The position numbers and the translations under genes were made by a program. Below the pieces are notes generated by a model that was given only the letters and a program-made list of their open reading frames with translations, made no database searches and was not told the DNA's origin. 48,175 nucleotides of DNA, taken from contig WHUZ01000178.1 in assembly GCA_015179045.1 (NCBI GenBank), forward strand, positions 1-48,175. Reading direction: 5' to 3'. The DNA is from Kalaharituber pfeilii. Its lineage: Eukaryota; Ascomycota; Pezizomycetes; Pezizales; Pezizaceae. This document shows, piece by piece, positions 21,884-33,200 of this stretch. Numbering within the stretch: the stretch's first letter is position 1; every line of letters starts with the position of its first letter.

Positions 21884-22240
21884 ACCTATTCCTCAAGAAA
21901 AAATATTAACGTATCGCGAGTGCTAGTGCTCGCGTGCATCAATCAACGAAATATCACCCTCTTCAAGGGGATCACCAGAAAGAACCGAAAGCAACTCAAC
22001 ATGAGTGCATCAAACATGTTTTGCTTCAGAACGCCGTTGACTCAGACACAATCAATAATGCATCCGCCGATATCCATAACGTCGGCGTCGAAATCGAAAA
22101 CAAATTCCTTAATCGTCTGGCGGGAGTTCAGAACAGAAGGCGACATAAAAACAACGAATGCCTTATCAGATTTTCCCGGAATGCCAATAGAAGGCACATA
22201 ATCCCAAGCGGAGGAAACAGAATCGGGAACCGGGACGCCA

Positions 22241-22281
22241 GAAAACGAAAACGAAAGCGAAAACGAAAACGAAGACGAAAG
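22241..22281 (+). repeat. GAAAAC hexamer microsatellite within B2 pol
   Basis: About six to seven units of GAAAAC/GAAAGC; on the minus strand it encodes an alternating Ser-Phe run. The same array is found in B1 near 8553-8600 and, decayed, in B3 near 37575-37620, so it was part of the ancestral element. Confidence 0.8.
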
Positions 22282-22338
22282 ATTCACAAGAATCTTGATC
22301 ATCGAGGTCTTACTTCGTGACCTTATCTTCAACTCCTT

Positions 22339-22425
22339 ACCCAGTCTGCCAAGGAAACAATCGGCGCAGGGGCCGCACGGTCCACAATAGCCCTAACGGT
22401 CTTCCCAGTTTTGAATTTTACCTCG
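22339..22425 (-). pseudogene. aspartic protease core relic of B2
   Basis: Encodes FKTGKTVRAIVDCGAPAPIV, matching the retropepsin pattern in which the catalytic Asp sits in D-x-G-A. It lies between gag and RT as expected for gypsy elements. The remainder of the protease is frame-broken. Confidence 0.65.
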
Positions 22426-22669
22426 AAAGTGAGGAGGTCGCTATGACGGGGAGTCCTACACGCTGAGCAGGGTCCCCATCCACTCCAAGTTAGACAGTTC
22501 AGTGATCCTCTCGGATCCGTCGACGGCCTATGAGGTGGCCAGAATCTGTCTTCGTCTTCTTTGGGCTAGTCGAGAGAGTGGATTCGTGACTCCAGGGCGT
22601 TTTACTTCCCCTTTGTCTTCCTTCTTTGGCTTCGGTTGGGTTTCCACCACTTCTTTTCGCAGCATGACG

Positions 22670-23819
22670 TCATCTTGTACCTGATGCATTCGGTTGCCTT
22701 TTCGTCTGAATCAGTTCTTCAGGTATGTCATCGCTCTTCTTGTTCTTCGGAGGTGGAGGTGGCTGTATCGTAGAGCTGCTGCTGACGGAGGTGATGTTTG
22801 TCATGGTGGTGGAGGGAGTGAAGCGCTTATCCCAGGCTTTCCCAGGGGTCGGCAATGGAAACTTCCATTGGTTCTAGTTGCTTCGATACTCAAAATGACC
22901 CGCTAGAAGGTTCCGGACATCTTCCGAATGCTGGCGGAGACGTCGGAAATGAGGACAGGGTCGGGGTCTTTGCCACGTCATTGTACTAATACTTCGTCGA
23001 TTTCAGTTAAGAAATCCTGCATCCTACCCTACTGCTTGCGTCCGAATGTTTCGAGCAGCCTCAGCAATGGCTGAGGAGTCCTGGAAGGTCATACGCAGTA
23101 GGGTGAGAGCTGTGGCATATAACGCTGAGGGTTCCGACGGAAAAGGTGAGGGCAGGGCCCTTCAAGCGAGAGTTTCGTCGTCGGCAGTGATTCGCGAACT
23201 CCTGATCCATCGTTGGACCAGGAAAGAAAATTGTCAAGCTCTTTTTCATCCCCATCAAACTTTTCTGGAGGGGGAATTTTCGCAGGAGGCGGAGGAGAGA
23301 AATGTCCCACGGCAGTGCTTGGCTCGTGGGGAAAACGAAGAGGCGTAGGGTCTCGTACTCGACGAGAACCGCAAGGCGGGCACGAGGAGGAGGAGTACCA
23401 GCACCATCAATACCCGGCGGAGGAGGTCCTCCGGGATCAGGTTTTAGTGCGCCGTGCGATTTGCCGACTCGGGTCGGGGAAATTTGCAGGTTGCGGAGGA
23501 AACCGCACCATCAGTACCCGGCGGAGGGAATGCTTCGGAGGAGAGCCTTTCGGACCTGGGTAGGCCACGGAGGCTACGCTGGCTGTCGTCGTTGCGGAGT
23601 CGGTGCTGGCTGGAATCCTAGCTGCTGCAATATTTGACCACGCATACTTGCCCGTAGCTAGGCAACGTGGGTTATCGTGTTTTGCAGCTCTTGCTGGCTC
23701 TGAGAGAGAGGGTGGATACATTACCTTGAAACGCTTGCTCGTCACGGAGGTTGGCGACATCTCCGGGGAGAGGTCCTTGAGGAAGAGGAGGCAGCGGATG
23801 AGCCTTCCGGTGCCGACAT
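22670..23819 (-). pseudogene. gag of B2, frameshifted
   Basis: Starts at the ATG at 23819, 40 bp inside the 5' LTR, with MSAPEGSSAASSSS. Later pieces: 23437-23760 (SATTTASVASVAYPGPKGSP), 23089-23310 with AKIPPPEKFDGDEKELDNFL, the start of the conserved retrotransposon gag core, and 22670-22855 with a proline run and IPEELIQTKRQPNASGTR. No CCHC knuckle was found in a clean frame. Several short indels separate the pieces, even though nearby LTRs are nearly unmutated. Confidence 0.75.
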
Positions 23820-23858
23820 TGTGGAGGCGGGGTGGTAGGTGAAAGAGGAGCGGTGTAA

Positions 23859-24596
23859 TGTTACGGGCGTGAGGTGCTCGGCTCCGGTGGGCGCTGGAAG
23901 GGACCGGATGTTACGGCTACGGTGGGGAAAACGGCGGTGCCGGCGTCGTCCCGGAAGTGTGAATACGGCGGGTCGGAATGGCTACGGAGGTGTATACGGC
24001 GGACCGGAAGGGCAGCTACTCGGCGGGGAGCACGCAGCGGAGCGGAGCGATTCACGGGCGTAGTGAGGGAACGATAGGTTCAGAGTTATAGAGGAACTTA
24101 GGACACCGCTTGTGTCTTGATTCTTCTAACTATGCTATCGCCAGCCGGCGCTTATATAGACTTCAGCGCAGCCATACATGAGGGTCAACAAATGAATAAT
24201 TGGCTGGCAACGCGGCGATTCCTTATCAATGCCAATACCGGTGGTAATAGGCATACGTAACGAAAACATGCAAAAATAGTACGGGACAAAGATAACGAAT
24301 GTACTAATGCATGTGCGTATATAAATAAAGCTTCCGTAACTCGAGTGTATGCATCAAGCTGCATTCCGGATGACACACCCTTCCGTAGTACTGCCCTATC
24401 TAAACGATGCGAGAATCAACAGCCAAGCCTAACGGGTGATCAGTCCGGTCAATCAGCGTTGGTCTTATGTTCGATTGCAGGGTCAGCGTTTTCCCCTTGG
24501 CGGGTAAGTCTTCACCTTTAGCCGTGGCAGCTAATTAGTAGTGGAACCCTTGCCCCTTGCCACAGTGGTAGGCAAGTTTCCACCTTAGCCGTAACA
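23859..24596 (-). repeat. 5' LTR of B2 (738 bp)
   Basis: Begins TGTTACGGGC and ends GCCGTAACA on the plus strand. Directly abuts B4 at 24597 with no target-site duplication. Confidence 0.92.
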
Positions 24597-24908
24597 ACGA
24601 TTATGAAACCAACTGCTCAGACTAGGCACTTGCTGGTATCATGAGCTTAAGAATGACATTACCACCCTTCACCCCTGTAAGTACCACTTCCAACTACTGA
24701 CTCCTGTCAAATGAAACTACTCTATCCATGATAACAAACTCTTGGTAATCCTTGATTGTACAAATGGAGGATAAAGTTATTGGGAACTAAGTTCACTATC
24801 TTCACTGACCACGCACTTCAACACTAAACAACACCTCAACAACTAGCAATCTAATGGGAGCAAGAAACTTTCTGAATTCGATTACGTCAGCCTAATGGCA
24901 AAGCAGAT

Positions 24909-24992
24909 AGTCCCTCTCGAATTCGCCATAGCTCTTAGGGCGGCATGCGATTAATGAAAGAAAAAAAAAAAAAAAAAAGTCCCTCTCGAATT
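24909..24992 (+). mobile_element. 54-bp poly(A)-tailed retroposed fragment with 15-bp TSD
   Basis: The insert 24924-24977 (37 nt plus 17 A) is bracketed by perfect direct repeats AGTCCCTCTCGAATT at 24909-24923 and 24978-24992. B1, B2 and B3 lack the insert at the same site, which proves an insertion. The A-tail and long target duplication are the hallmarks of LINE-type target-primed reverse transcription. The body contains CCATAGCTC then TTAGGGCGGCATGCGATTAA, which resembles the 5' half of a tRNA (D-arm to anticodon loop). The tRNA resemblance is judged by eye only. Confidence 0.8.
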
Positions 24993-25099
24993 AGTGAATT
25001 GCAAGACGTGTAGACTGATATCTCAGAAGTCAATGGTGATGAATGGGTGAGGAATGATAATGGGCTAGGTACCTAAATAGTATTGACTGCAAGTCATTA

Positions 25100-25570
25100 T
25101 GACAATGACAATGCTACAATAGTAACGTGGCTCGACACTGGGGTATGTATTGAATATAGGAACTCCTCTCTCGAAACTTCTACTAGGACAGCTAAAAAGA
25201 CTTATACCAATGCCTACTAGTAGGAAGCCTTGAGGAGACAGCTATAGACTTTGTTGGAGAACTACCAAGGGCTTTAACCCTATTTCAGTTGTCATAAACC
25301 GGTTCACTGAAATGCAGTGCTATGCTATATACTGGTAAAAAATACTTTTGACAACTCAAGACATTGCCAATACCTTCAATGATATCGTCAGGCAATTTGG
25401 TCTACCTGCTACATCACCTTTGAATATGAAACACAATTCGCTTCAGCCCTTCTATAAGACATTACAGAACTCCAACTCTGTATCACTTGCTACCTCCAAA
25501 CTGACAGAATCTCTGATGCATAACGTCTGGTATTACAGAGAGTATATAATACAGACTCCCAAATAGTATC
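25100..25570 (+). pseudogene. integrase relic of B4
   Basis: Plus-strand equivalent of the B2 integrase: TTQDIANTFNDIVRQFGLPA at about 25348-25407 and WYYREYIIQTPK at the end of the frame. The upstream zinc-binding part is present but broken. Many residues differ from B2 by transitions (D to N, V to I, A to T). Confidence 0.7.
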
Positions 25571-26041
25571 TCTATATCTTACATGACTAAACTATGGCAG
25601 AGATAATGAGACTTAGGAAATGGTTAAGAATCTTCATAGATCATTGGAATCTATTAGAGAGTTCTATGATCAATATCTGAGGAAGCCTTCGGGACCCTAC
25701 AGTCCAATAAAGTATTGATGGCTTATAGGACAGAGTATCTCGCATATATGGGAATTCTGTGTGGCCATGCAACTCGGATGGTTCGTTAACGTGAGTACCT
25801 TTTCCTTACGAAGACTTTTTCCCATTAGGTTTTGTCTTTGGCAAGGTTTTTAATGGCTTACTAATAATGAGTGAAAGACACACCAGTCTCACCATCAGCC
25901 ACAGGCAACTGTGGTTTAGCTCGTGTATTATTTCACATATAAGGTACACCGATAGCCAAAGTATGAGACCTATAATCCTAATTAGTTCGGTTTTCTGTTA
26001 GTAATTGTTACTCGGGATGAGTACTCTAAATAGGAGGGTAA

Positions 26042-26778
26042 TATTATGGCTAAGGTAGAAACTTGCCTACTACTGTGGCAAGGGGCAAGGGTTCCACTAC
26101 TAATTAGCTGCCATGGGTAAAGGTGAAGACTTATCCACTAAGAGGAAAATGCTAACCCTGCAATCGAATATAAGACCAATGCTAATTAACTGGACTAATC
26201 ACCCATTAGGCTTGGGTATTAATTCTGGCATTATTTCGATAGAGTAGTACTATGGAAGGGTATGTCATCCAGAATGCAGCTTGATGCATATATTCGAGTT
26301 ACGGAAGCTTTATTTATATACACATATGCATTAGTACATTCATTATATTTGTCTTGTACTATTGTTGCATGTTTTTGTTATGTATGCCTATTACTACGGT
26401 ATTGGCATTGATAAGGAATCACCACGGGGTCAGCCAATTATTCATTTATTGACTACTCATGTATGGCTGTGCTGAAGTCTATATAAGCATCGGCTGGTGA
26501 TAGCATAGTTAGAAAAATCAAGACATAAGCGGTGTCCTAAGTCCTCTATAACTCTGAACCTATTATTCCATTATTATGCCCGTAAATCACTCCACTCCGC
26601 TGCATGTCTCCCATCGAGTAGCTGCCCTTCCAGTCTGCCGTATACACTTCCGTAGCTATTCTGACCTGCTGTATTCACACTTTCGGGATGACGTTGGCAC
26701 CACTGTTTTCTCTACCGTAGCCATAACATCCGGTCCCTTCCAGTGCTCACTGGAGCCGAGCACCTCATGCCTGTAATA
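26042..26778 (+). repeat. 3' LTR of B4 (737 bp), CpG-decayed
   Basis: Begins TATTATGGCTAAGG (consensus TGTTACGGCTAAGG) and ends CCTGTAATA. Preceded by a polypurine tract TAGGAGGGTAA. Most differences from B2 are C-to-T or G-to-A. Confidence 0.9.
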
Positions 26779-26783
26779 CTATC

Positions 26784-29700
26784 ATTGTATGCTGAAATAT
26801 CTTGATACATTTCTAATGCTAGAAGATTGACATCACTACAGAATGAAATTTCCAATACTGGCAGTAGGATAGTAGGTTTGCTTGCCAGTTAATTTGCTGC
26901 ATAGCCTTGAGGTACGATGGATAGAATGTCCGCTTGAGTGATAAATTTGAAATGTAAGACAGAAGCTCGAATTCACTTAGGGCGAACATTGAATCTATAT
27001 CTAACTTCTAAAAAGACCAGAAACTAGCAGAGTAAAGATCGTCCAAGGCTTGTTCCATCCCAGTCAAGCAAGTAAGTGGGTCTGGTAAACAGTATGCTGT
27101 AAGCATATGAAGATAGATCTTACAGAGATGACTTCTTATGCTACTATTAGTAATAAGACATCCTAGCAGGACATCAATGGTATATAGATGGTAATTGATA
27201 GTATCAAGACTTTCTATTGCTATCTGTACCGAGGTATGATATCCCTCACTTGAGTAGTGGACCTTTCCATGTGGTATCATTACAGTCCTCACAGGATAAT
27301 TCAATATGGACCTTACTTCTCGTAAAACTAAGTAGGTCTTGAGCCCATATAAGGTACCAAGATCCTGACCTACGGTTAGCCTGACATCTACCACCATGTC
27401 AGGAAAGTTATGGCACTTAATGTGGTTTCCTCCTATGTAAGCCATGATAAATTCAAACTTAAAGTAGTATTATGCTAACTTCATATTGACAGTATGGTCA
27501 GAAAGCATAAGTTCGATATGTGATAGTGACTCAAGAGATTCAAAGACCTTTGCAATGGCTTGGGCTATACCACTATAGTAGTCTATCAACCTCAGTGTGT
27601 TGGCATACAAGTTTTGCCTCACTTCTGCTCACTAATCTTGATGTGCTTTAGAGATGGAAACCATCTAGTTACTGCATAAGGGAAGCTAGAGAGAATTATC
27701 ATCTTTTAGAGGGTAGAACTCTAGTGTCTAGTTATTCAAGTCAAGGAAGTGGACAAAGGAGTTAAGTATTGTGTGTGGAAAATCACTACTTATTTTTGTA
27801 TGTAGGATTATCTTATGGACTGTGGATCCTTTCTTGGTTCGAATAATTAAATTATTTGTATACCTAGTAAAGTATACCTAAGCCATTTACCTATCAGTTA
27901 CAGCTTTGAATATATTTAAGTATTTGAGGATGACATATCTGAAGGCCATTATTTGCTGGTGATACTAGATGAACCAACTGAAAACTCATCCCAAGCATAT
28001 TGGCCTTGACAATAGCAAAAATTCGCTATTAAAACTATCAGTATATGAATTTGGTAGATTCTATAGTAAGGTTTTTTTTTTTTTTTTTTTTGAGGGGGGA
28101 GGTCTCTCGCACTCCTGTATAAGTTAGAACTTATATTCTGAATAATCTATAGTAATCTAGATGGCTCGTGTACTCCTTTAGAAGTCCTCCATATAGTAAC
28201 GTATCTACTAGGAGTGTCTCTTTTAGCAAATTATAATGTATTTCTATCAGCACCTTATCTATTTCTCTACTTATTACTTTGGCTATCCATCTCTCATTCA
28301 GTGCTGCTAATAGCACCCATGAGTACCTAAAAGTATAGTATAGCAAAAGTCTCACAATCACTGCATCAATCTATTCTTTGTTCTTGATAACAAGCTCATA
28401 CAAATTCAGCTCCACCATATATGCCATCCTTGCATCTTTTTCAAGTAGAAGTCTATATGGATACTCCCTAATATTAGAAAAAGTATTATTGTAGATACAT
28501 GCCACGTACTCTGTAAAATTAGCAACGTCATCTTTGGTATTTATTATGGAGTCCATGTTAGTAAGGTCTATGTTGAATATGAGTCAGCAGGTAGCTGCAA
28601 TAACAAGTATATGATACCACCATTTTTGTTAACTGGTGTCACTGTCCGTGAAAGTCATGCATGTAAGCATATTGTGTATCTAATCTATGTAAACAGTTTT
28701 GCATATTTTTAGAAATTCAGCGGTGCGAACTTTGATTTCTGGAGTAAGGGCAAGAGAGAGAATATAAGCCCTAAGTGCAATGAGGATCTGCATCGATATT
28801 TGTTCTAGCCAGTTTTGCTTGATTGTGGAGAATGAATGTCTGAGTGCGTCGAGCATGAGATTGCTAAAATCCTTCCCCTGTAGATGGCAATAGCCTTCGT
28901 ATATGTCAGTCATTGGTATTTCTGGAGGGCCTATCTACCATATAGTTTGTATCAATAGTAGGTTCGTCTCTGCCCGATTGAGACAGAGGTTGGCAGATCA
29001 AGTCTTGCGGAGAATATTTAGCCATTGAAGCCTAAAACCTACTCGTAACATAGTAAAAGCACTATATTCATGTAGTGACTACTCCTTAAAGCAATCATTC
29101 TGATTGGCAATAGAGAAGTTAGATGTATAGTCAGTTAAATCAAGAGCATATTATAGTGCTGCAGTAGCTTCAGCAAGCTGGAAAGTGCATAGCTTCCAAA
29201 TATTATGTATCCACTATACTTTCGACTTAGTCAAAACTTCTGTAATTCATAGGCTTGCTCTTACAGGCCCTTTTGCTAGGCAGTATTATAGCCCATTCGG
29301 GACCAAATACTTAGATAAGCTCAAAATCATTGAGACCTTCCTTTTCCCATAGTGTGCTTACTCGAATGATTTTGTCTGAGATGCGCATAACATTTCGTGA
29401 GACTGAGATTTGAAGTATTATGACAGGCCTTTATATGCTTGCAGTAAGTGATATGACTCATGCACCTTCTTTTTTAAAAAACGGATTGAGAATATTGATA
29501 AGCATTTCATATATTGTATCTCTTCATACCCCAAAGGTACCCAGAAGTCTCAGTTCCACTACCACAGCTTTGGCCTGCAAATCATCGCTTGGAAGCAGCT
29601 ACTCGTAGACACTTATTCTTACTTTCTTGGCTTTAGCCTCCAACTTGTACTTTTCGCATTGAAACATAACTTTACTACTATACAAATACCTACAGTCATA

Positions 29701-31645
29701 ATAAGTTATATCTCGAGCATGTCTCGTTAGGTCATCATATTTCTCTTTGAACCTAACGAACTCAGCTTTTTTCTCTTCATGGGTATTGGATGCTTTTTGC
29801 TGTAATTTGATCAAGTAGGAGTTAGTATTCTGGAGATTGGTCGAAGTAGTATACTGTGAAGCTAGAGATGGTAATTTTGTGTACCATCTTCGAATACTAT
29901 ATTCGGACCAGTGAGGCTGCACTGTCAGCCAATAATATAAGATTCGATCTTATTGAGTCGAATGACTTGGAATGTAGTAGATACCAAAAGTAATGATAAT
30001 ATATCTTGTAGTATTTCACAGCTGTATTATTTGAGCAATGAGTATATAGCTGTCACAATCTGGTCAATTGCTACCCAAATTTCTATAGCTGTTAGAAATA
30101 TCAAGGATGTATTTAGGAGATTTCTCTCATAGTCCTCTTTAGCAACCTGGATATATGCAGTGAAAGACTCAAAGAGCTCCCTACAAGTACTTTTGTTAGT
30201 AAGATTGCCAGCCACAAAGTCCTCCAGAGAGTGTTCAATCCAAGTTTTGATATCTTTAAGAGCAGTTCTGAGGTCTGTTCCTGATATACTAAGCATGAAC
30301 TTGTTTGAAAGTGTAGATGCTAACTAATGCTAGTGACAGAGCCTCTCGGGGTGCTTAGGATTGAATGTATATGGTACAGTGAATGTGGGAGAGTTGTTGT
30401 ATTCATGCCAGATATTTTGGATATATACTTAGCTGTTCAATATCATTAAATTGATATCTTTTTTGATATCTAGTTCGGAAACTGAAGGCCATTCGACCTC
30501 TCTCACTGAACTGAGCTGGACATTCCTAAAGCAATTTGCTAGAAGTACCCCCACAGCATGTACTGCCTCTCTCACAAACTTGAGCACTGAGGCTGGAATA
30601 CTCTCTCTGAGCTTTGCCGCCCTATAACTCAACTTACAACACATATAATTCAGCCTCTCACCTAGCAAATCTCTAGTCAATATCCCTATATTCAAGACCT
30701 TTGTTATGATAAACTCCATCATAATCTTATACTCTCAATTATACATACCCTCCTTCACTCTAGAATTTCGGTCGAGCAAAGTACTCTAGAACACTACTTA
30801 GATAACCAACTACAATAGAGACCTTCTCTAAGGAAGCAGTGTATCATGCCATAAGACTTCATCTACAATCCTTTTGTATATCCTTTTTTGGTTCAAGACT
30901 GGCTTATCTATACCGCACAATAAACCTGTGAGAAACTCAGTGATATAAATCAGTATAACAGTGTCCCTGATTTTAGTAATCTTAGTTTTAGCCTTTGCTA
31001 CTCTTGGGCGTGGCCGGTCTATAGGGAGTTCTTCACTTATGGCTTCCAGAAGTGTAGTGAGCTCATTCTGAAATGCTACATTTTGGAAGGTAGTTAAAGG
31101 GATAATAATAATGAGGCCTGAGTATAAACAGTGTAAGCGGCCCTAGCATCTGACGATAGCTTGACTTTTTGGAGAGACTTCAAATGATTCAAATATGACT
31201 TCTTGGCCAGTGTAGTGAATGATTAGGCTTGCGTTCTGTGCCTAGATATATAAGAGTACAATATCTATTCCTATGATTACAGATGAGTAACTTGACCCGT
31301 ATTTGTGGATGTGGATCAAGGTATTAGAAGTCAAACTTACCGCTCTTTATCATCTCCTTGAATACTGCCCTCAACATCTCCTTCTCTAGTAATATTATAT
31401 TATGTAATTTGGCTATTCTCTTTATCATGTTCACAACCTAAGATACTCTAGTACTCAAGAAATGTGATGGCAGAGTTGAAGAGAAATCTTCAACTGTGTT
31501 TTCAACAAAGAGCATAAAGGTGATTTCTTTTTGAGGTGAGTTAATAGTACCATCTTGTAGCAATTTCTTAGGGAGAAATATGTAGTCAATTAAATAATTC
31601 AGGATGCCATTCCTGAGTTCTGTATTTTAAATGGTGAAGATCATT
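26784..31645 (-). pseudogene. DUF6606/DUF3638-like large fungal protein, N-terminal half, pseudogene
   Basis: The minus-strand relic starts near 31640: LNYLIDYIFLPKKL matches the family opening (FLPPKLP). Then come SISGTDLRTALKDIKTWIEH and IFLTAIEIWVAIDQ (30027-30296), NTHEEKKAEFVRFKEKY and YKLEAKAKKVRISVYEW (29599-29922), a 145-residue open piece (27008-27445) with HLYTIDVLLGCLITN, KIYLHMLTAYCLPDPLT and TGMEQALDDLYSASFWSF, and then NLSLKRTFYPSYLKAMQQ near 26900. These are recalled hallmarks of the very large fungal DUF6606/DUF3638 proteins, often annotated as P-loop NTPase or ubiquitin-hydrolase-like; their role is not established. Stops and shifts separate the pieces. The C-terminal half should continue left of 26784 but B4 lies there and the sequence beyond B2 is unrelated. 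Confidence 0.65.
28060..28155 (-). mobile_element. poly(A)-tailed retroposed fragment with 10-bp TSD
   Basis: Direct repeats TCTATAGTAA at 28060-28069 and 28146-28155 bracket an insert whose minus strand ends in a run of 20 A (28072-28091 as T on the plus strand). The body preceding the tail contains AGTGCGAGAGACCTCCCCCC. It interrupts the DUF6606/DUF3638-like relic. The layout matches LINE-mediated insertion; the source RNA is not recognised. Confidence 0.65.
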
Positions 31646-32958
31646 AGCAATTATCAATTCTGAAGAGTTTTAGATTAATAGGTAGAGGATAACGATAGCA
31701 TAGTGGGATAATAGAAGCTAGGGCTAGAAGAGATGGTCGAGAGTATTTCGAGCCTATACATGCCTTGTACTTTACTGTAACAATCCAACCCGGACCCCTC
31801 GCTCCAGACCCTCTAGCTCCGGTCCTATACTGGCAACCAACGTACTACTCGCCAGTACTCGTACACGTGCAGCTGACCCTGACACCCTTGCAATTCGCCG
31901 CACTCCTTCTAGCACTCCGATATATATCCCTGTACCTGTGAGCACGCTTAAGCGACATGGCCGCCAGCATCCTGGTCATTGCTTAACAACCCGAACCGAA
32001 GAACCTGCCAGAACCTGCTAGAAGAACCCGGATCCCCAGAACCCAGCGGAAAGCCGCAGAACCCGCCAGAAAGCCATAGAACCTGCCGGAAGCCATAGAC
32101 CCTGCCGGAAAGCTGTAGAATCTGCTGGAAACAGGTATCGCCGAGCTTATTCCCGGATATTCTTGACGCTTCTTCCTACTTCCAGTCATTCCTTGGTCAG
32201 CTATGTACTTCCTGTCGTTTCCTTTGTTTTCCATGTACTTCTAGTCGCTTCTCGGTTTTCCATGTACTTCGTTTATTTGCTTGTTTGCTTGTTTGCTTGT
32301 TTGCCTGGATTTTCCACCGAGGGTTTTCTATAAAGAGGCCCTCCTCCCTCCTCCCTCTTGCTTCTCCATGCAACAACTTGTTTCCTACCCAAGTTGTGTA
32401 TCTAGCCTTTTAATACATCTACGTCTCGATATCTCATAGTCCCGACCGCCTCTGCCTCCGCCTCCACCGTGACCTCGCCTCGGCGCCCGCCGCCTACCCC
32501 GTACCCAGATCCTGTACCCTGACCCGGACCTGTTCATTACATTTACTCTCAGACATTATATAATCATATAAAACCTGGTTTTCTCTACCTCTACCTGCCT
32601 CAATCTGTCTTTATTGCAATGTTATTATTTCTTCCTCCATCCCAGCACTGTAGAAGAGTAAAGAATAATATTTTGCTAAGTCACTATATCAGCAATTATC
32701 AATTCTGAAGAGTTCTAGATCAATAGGCAAAGGATAATGATGACATAGTGGGATAATGGAAGCTAGAGATAGAAGGGATAGTTGAAAGTGTTTCGAGCCT
32801 GTACATGCCTTATACTTTGCTCTCAAATATTGTATCATTATGCAGAACCTAGTTTCCTCCACTTCTACCTGCCTCAATCTATCTTTGTTATAATATTATT
32901 GTTTCTTCCTCCATCTCAGCACTATGGAAGAGTAAAGAATAATATTCTACTAAGTCAC
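31646..32958 (+). repeat. 268-bp tandem duplication, left unit split by a solo LTR
   Basis: Unit 2 is 32691-32958, from AGCAATTATCAATTCTGAAG to TAAGTCAC. Unit 1 is 31646-31775 plus 32542-32684, with the same ends, separated by the solo LTR. The spacer between units is only 6 bp. Differences are mostly transitions. The unit lies just upstream of the DUF6606/DUF3638-like relic's start. Confidence 0.85.
31776..32541 (+). mobile_element. solo LTR (766 bp), TSD TTTAC
   Basis: Begins TGTAACAATCCAACCCGG and ends ACCTGTTCATTACA; flanked by TTTAC at 31771-31775 and 32542-32546. It is GC-rich with many CpG sites, unlike its AT-rich surroundings, so it is young. It includes about 20-bp repeats around AGAACCTGCCGGAAAGCC (31993-32135), a repeated CCATGTACTTC, a TTGCTTGT array (32276-32303) and a TATA element CTATAAAG (32329-32336), supporting plus orientation. 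No internal region remains, as expected after LTR-LTR recombination. Unrelated to LTR families A and B by eye. Confidence 0.9.
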
Positions 32959-33200
32959 CAAGGTCTAGGCTTTGACTGCTGTGGCCAGCCATCTGGAACC
33001 GATTTGGAAGGTCTTTCTAGTTAGGTAGTATAGTAGTATAGGCAAGTGTATTTTGTATACTAAGAAAGGCTATAAACTTGAGCTTAACATATATTCCTGT
33101 AATAGAAGAGAGAAGATATTTGGAATCTGGAATGCCTAGGATACTTATAAATAGCGGAATCAGTGAAGGAACTGTATGCTAGTGAGTTCTTATTCATATT

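Larger units (their letters stand above)
18780..24596 (-). mobile_element. Ty3/gypsy element B2, best preserved copy, no matching TSD
   Basis: LTRs at 18780-19518 and 23859-24596 look about 98-99% identical by eye and keep most CpG sites, so this is the youngest B copy. On the minus strand it reads gag (ATG 23819), protease, RT, RNase H, integrase, then the polypurine tract (C7 at about 19521-19529). The coding parts are nevertheless frameshifted throughout. The flanks do not match: CAGAG on the left, ACGAT on the right. The right flank is the interior of another B copy (B4) in opposite orientation. Confidence 0.9.
24597..26778 (+). mobile_element. Ty3/gypsy fragment B4, 5'-truncated, inverted relative to B2
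   Basis: Starts abruptly inside the RNase H region (ACGATTATGAAACC, equivalent to about 38909 in B3) and runs through integrase to a single LTR at 26042-26778. Reads on the plus strand. Its CpG sites are heavily decayed compared with B2. The right flank is CTATC (26779-26783). It carries a poly(A)-tailed insertion at 24924-24977. Confidence 0.88.

Noticed and set aside
26779..26810. Continuation of the Plavaka-like protein to the right of B4 (a Tyr-Ala-Glu triplet occurs on both sides)
   Set aside because: The match is three residues only, and the minus strand there continues the DUF6606/DUF3638-like relic.
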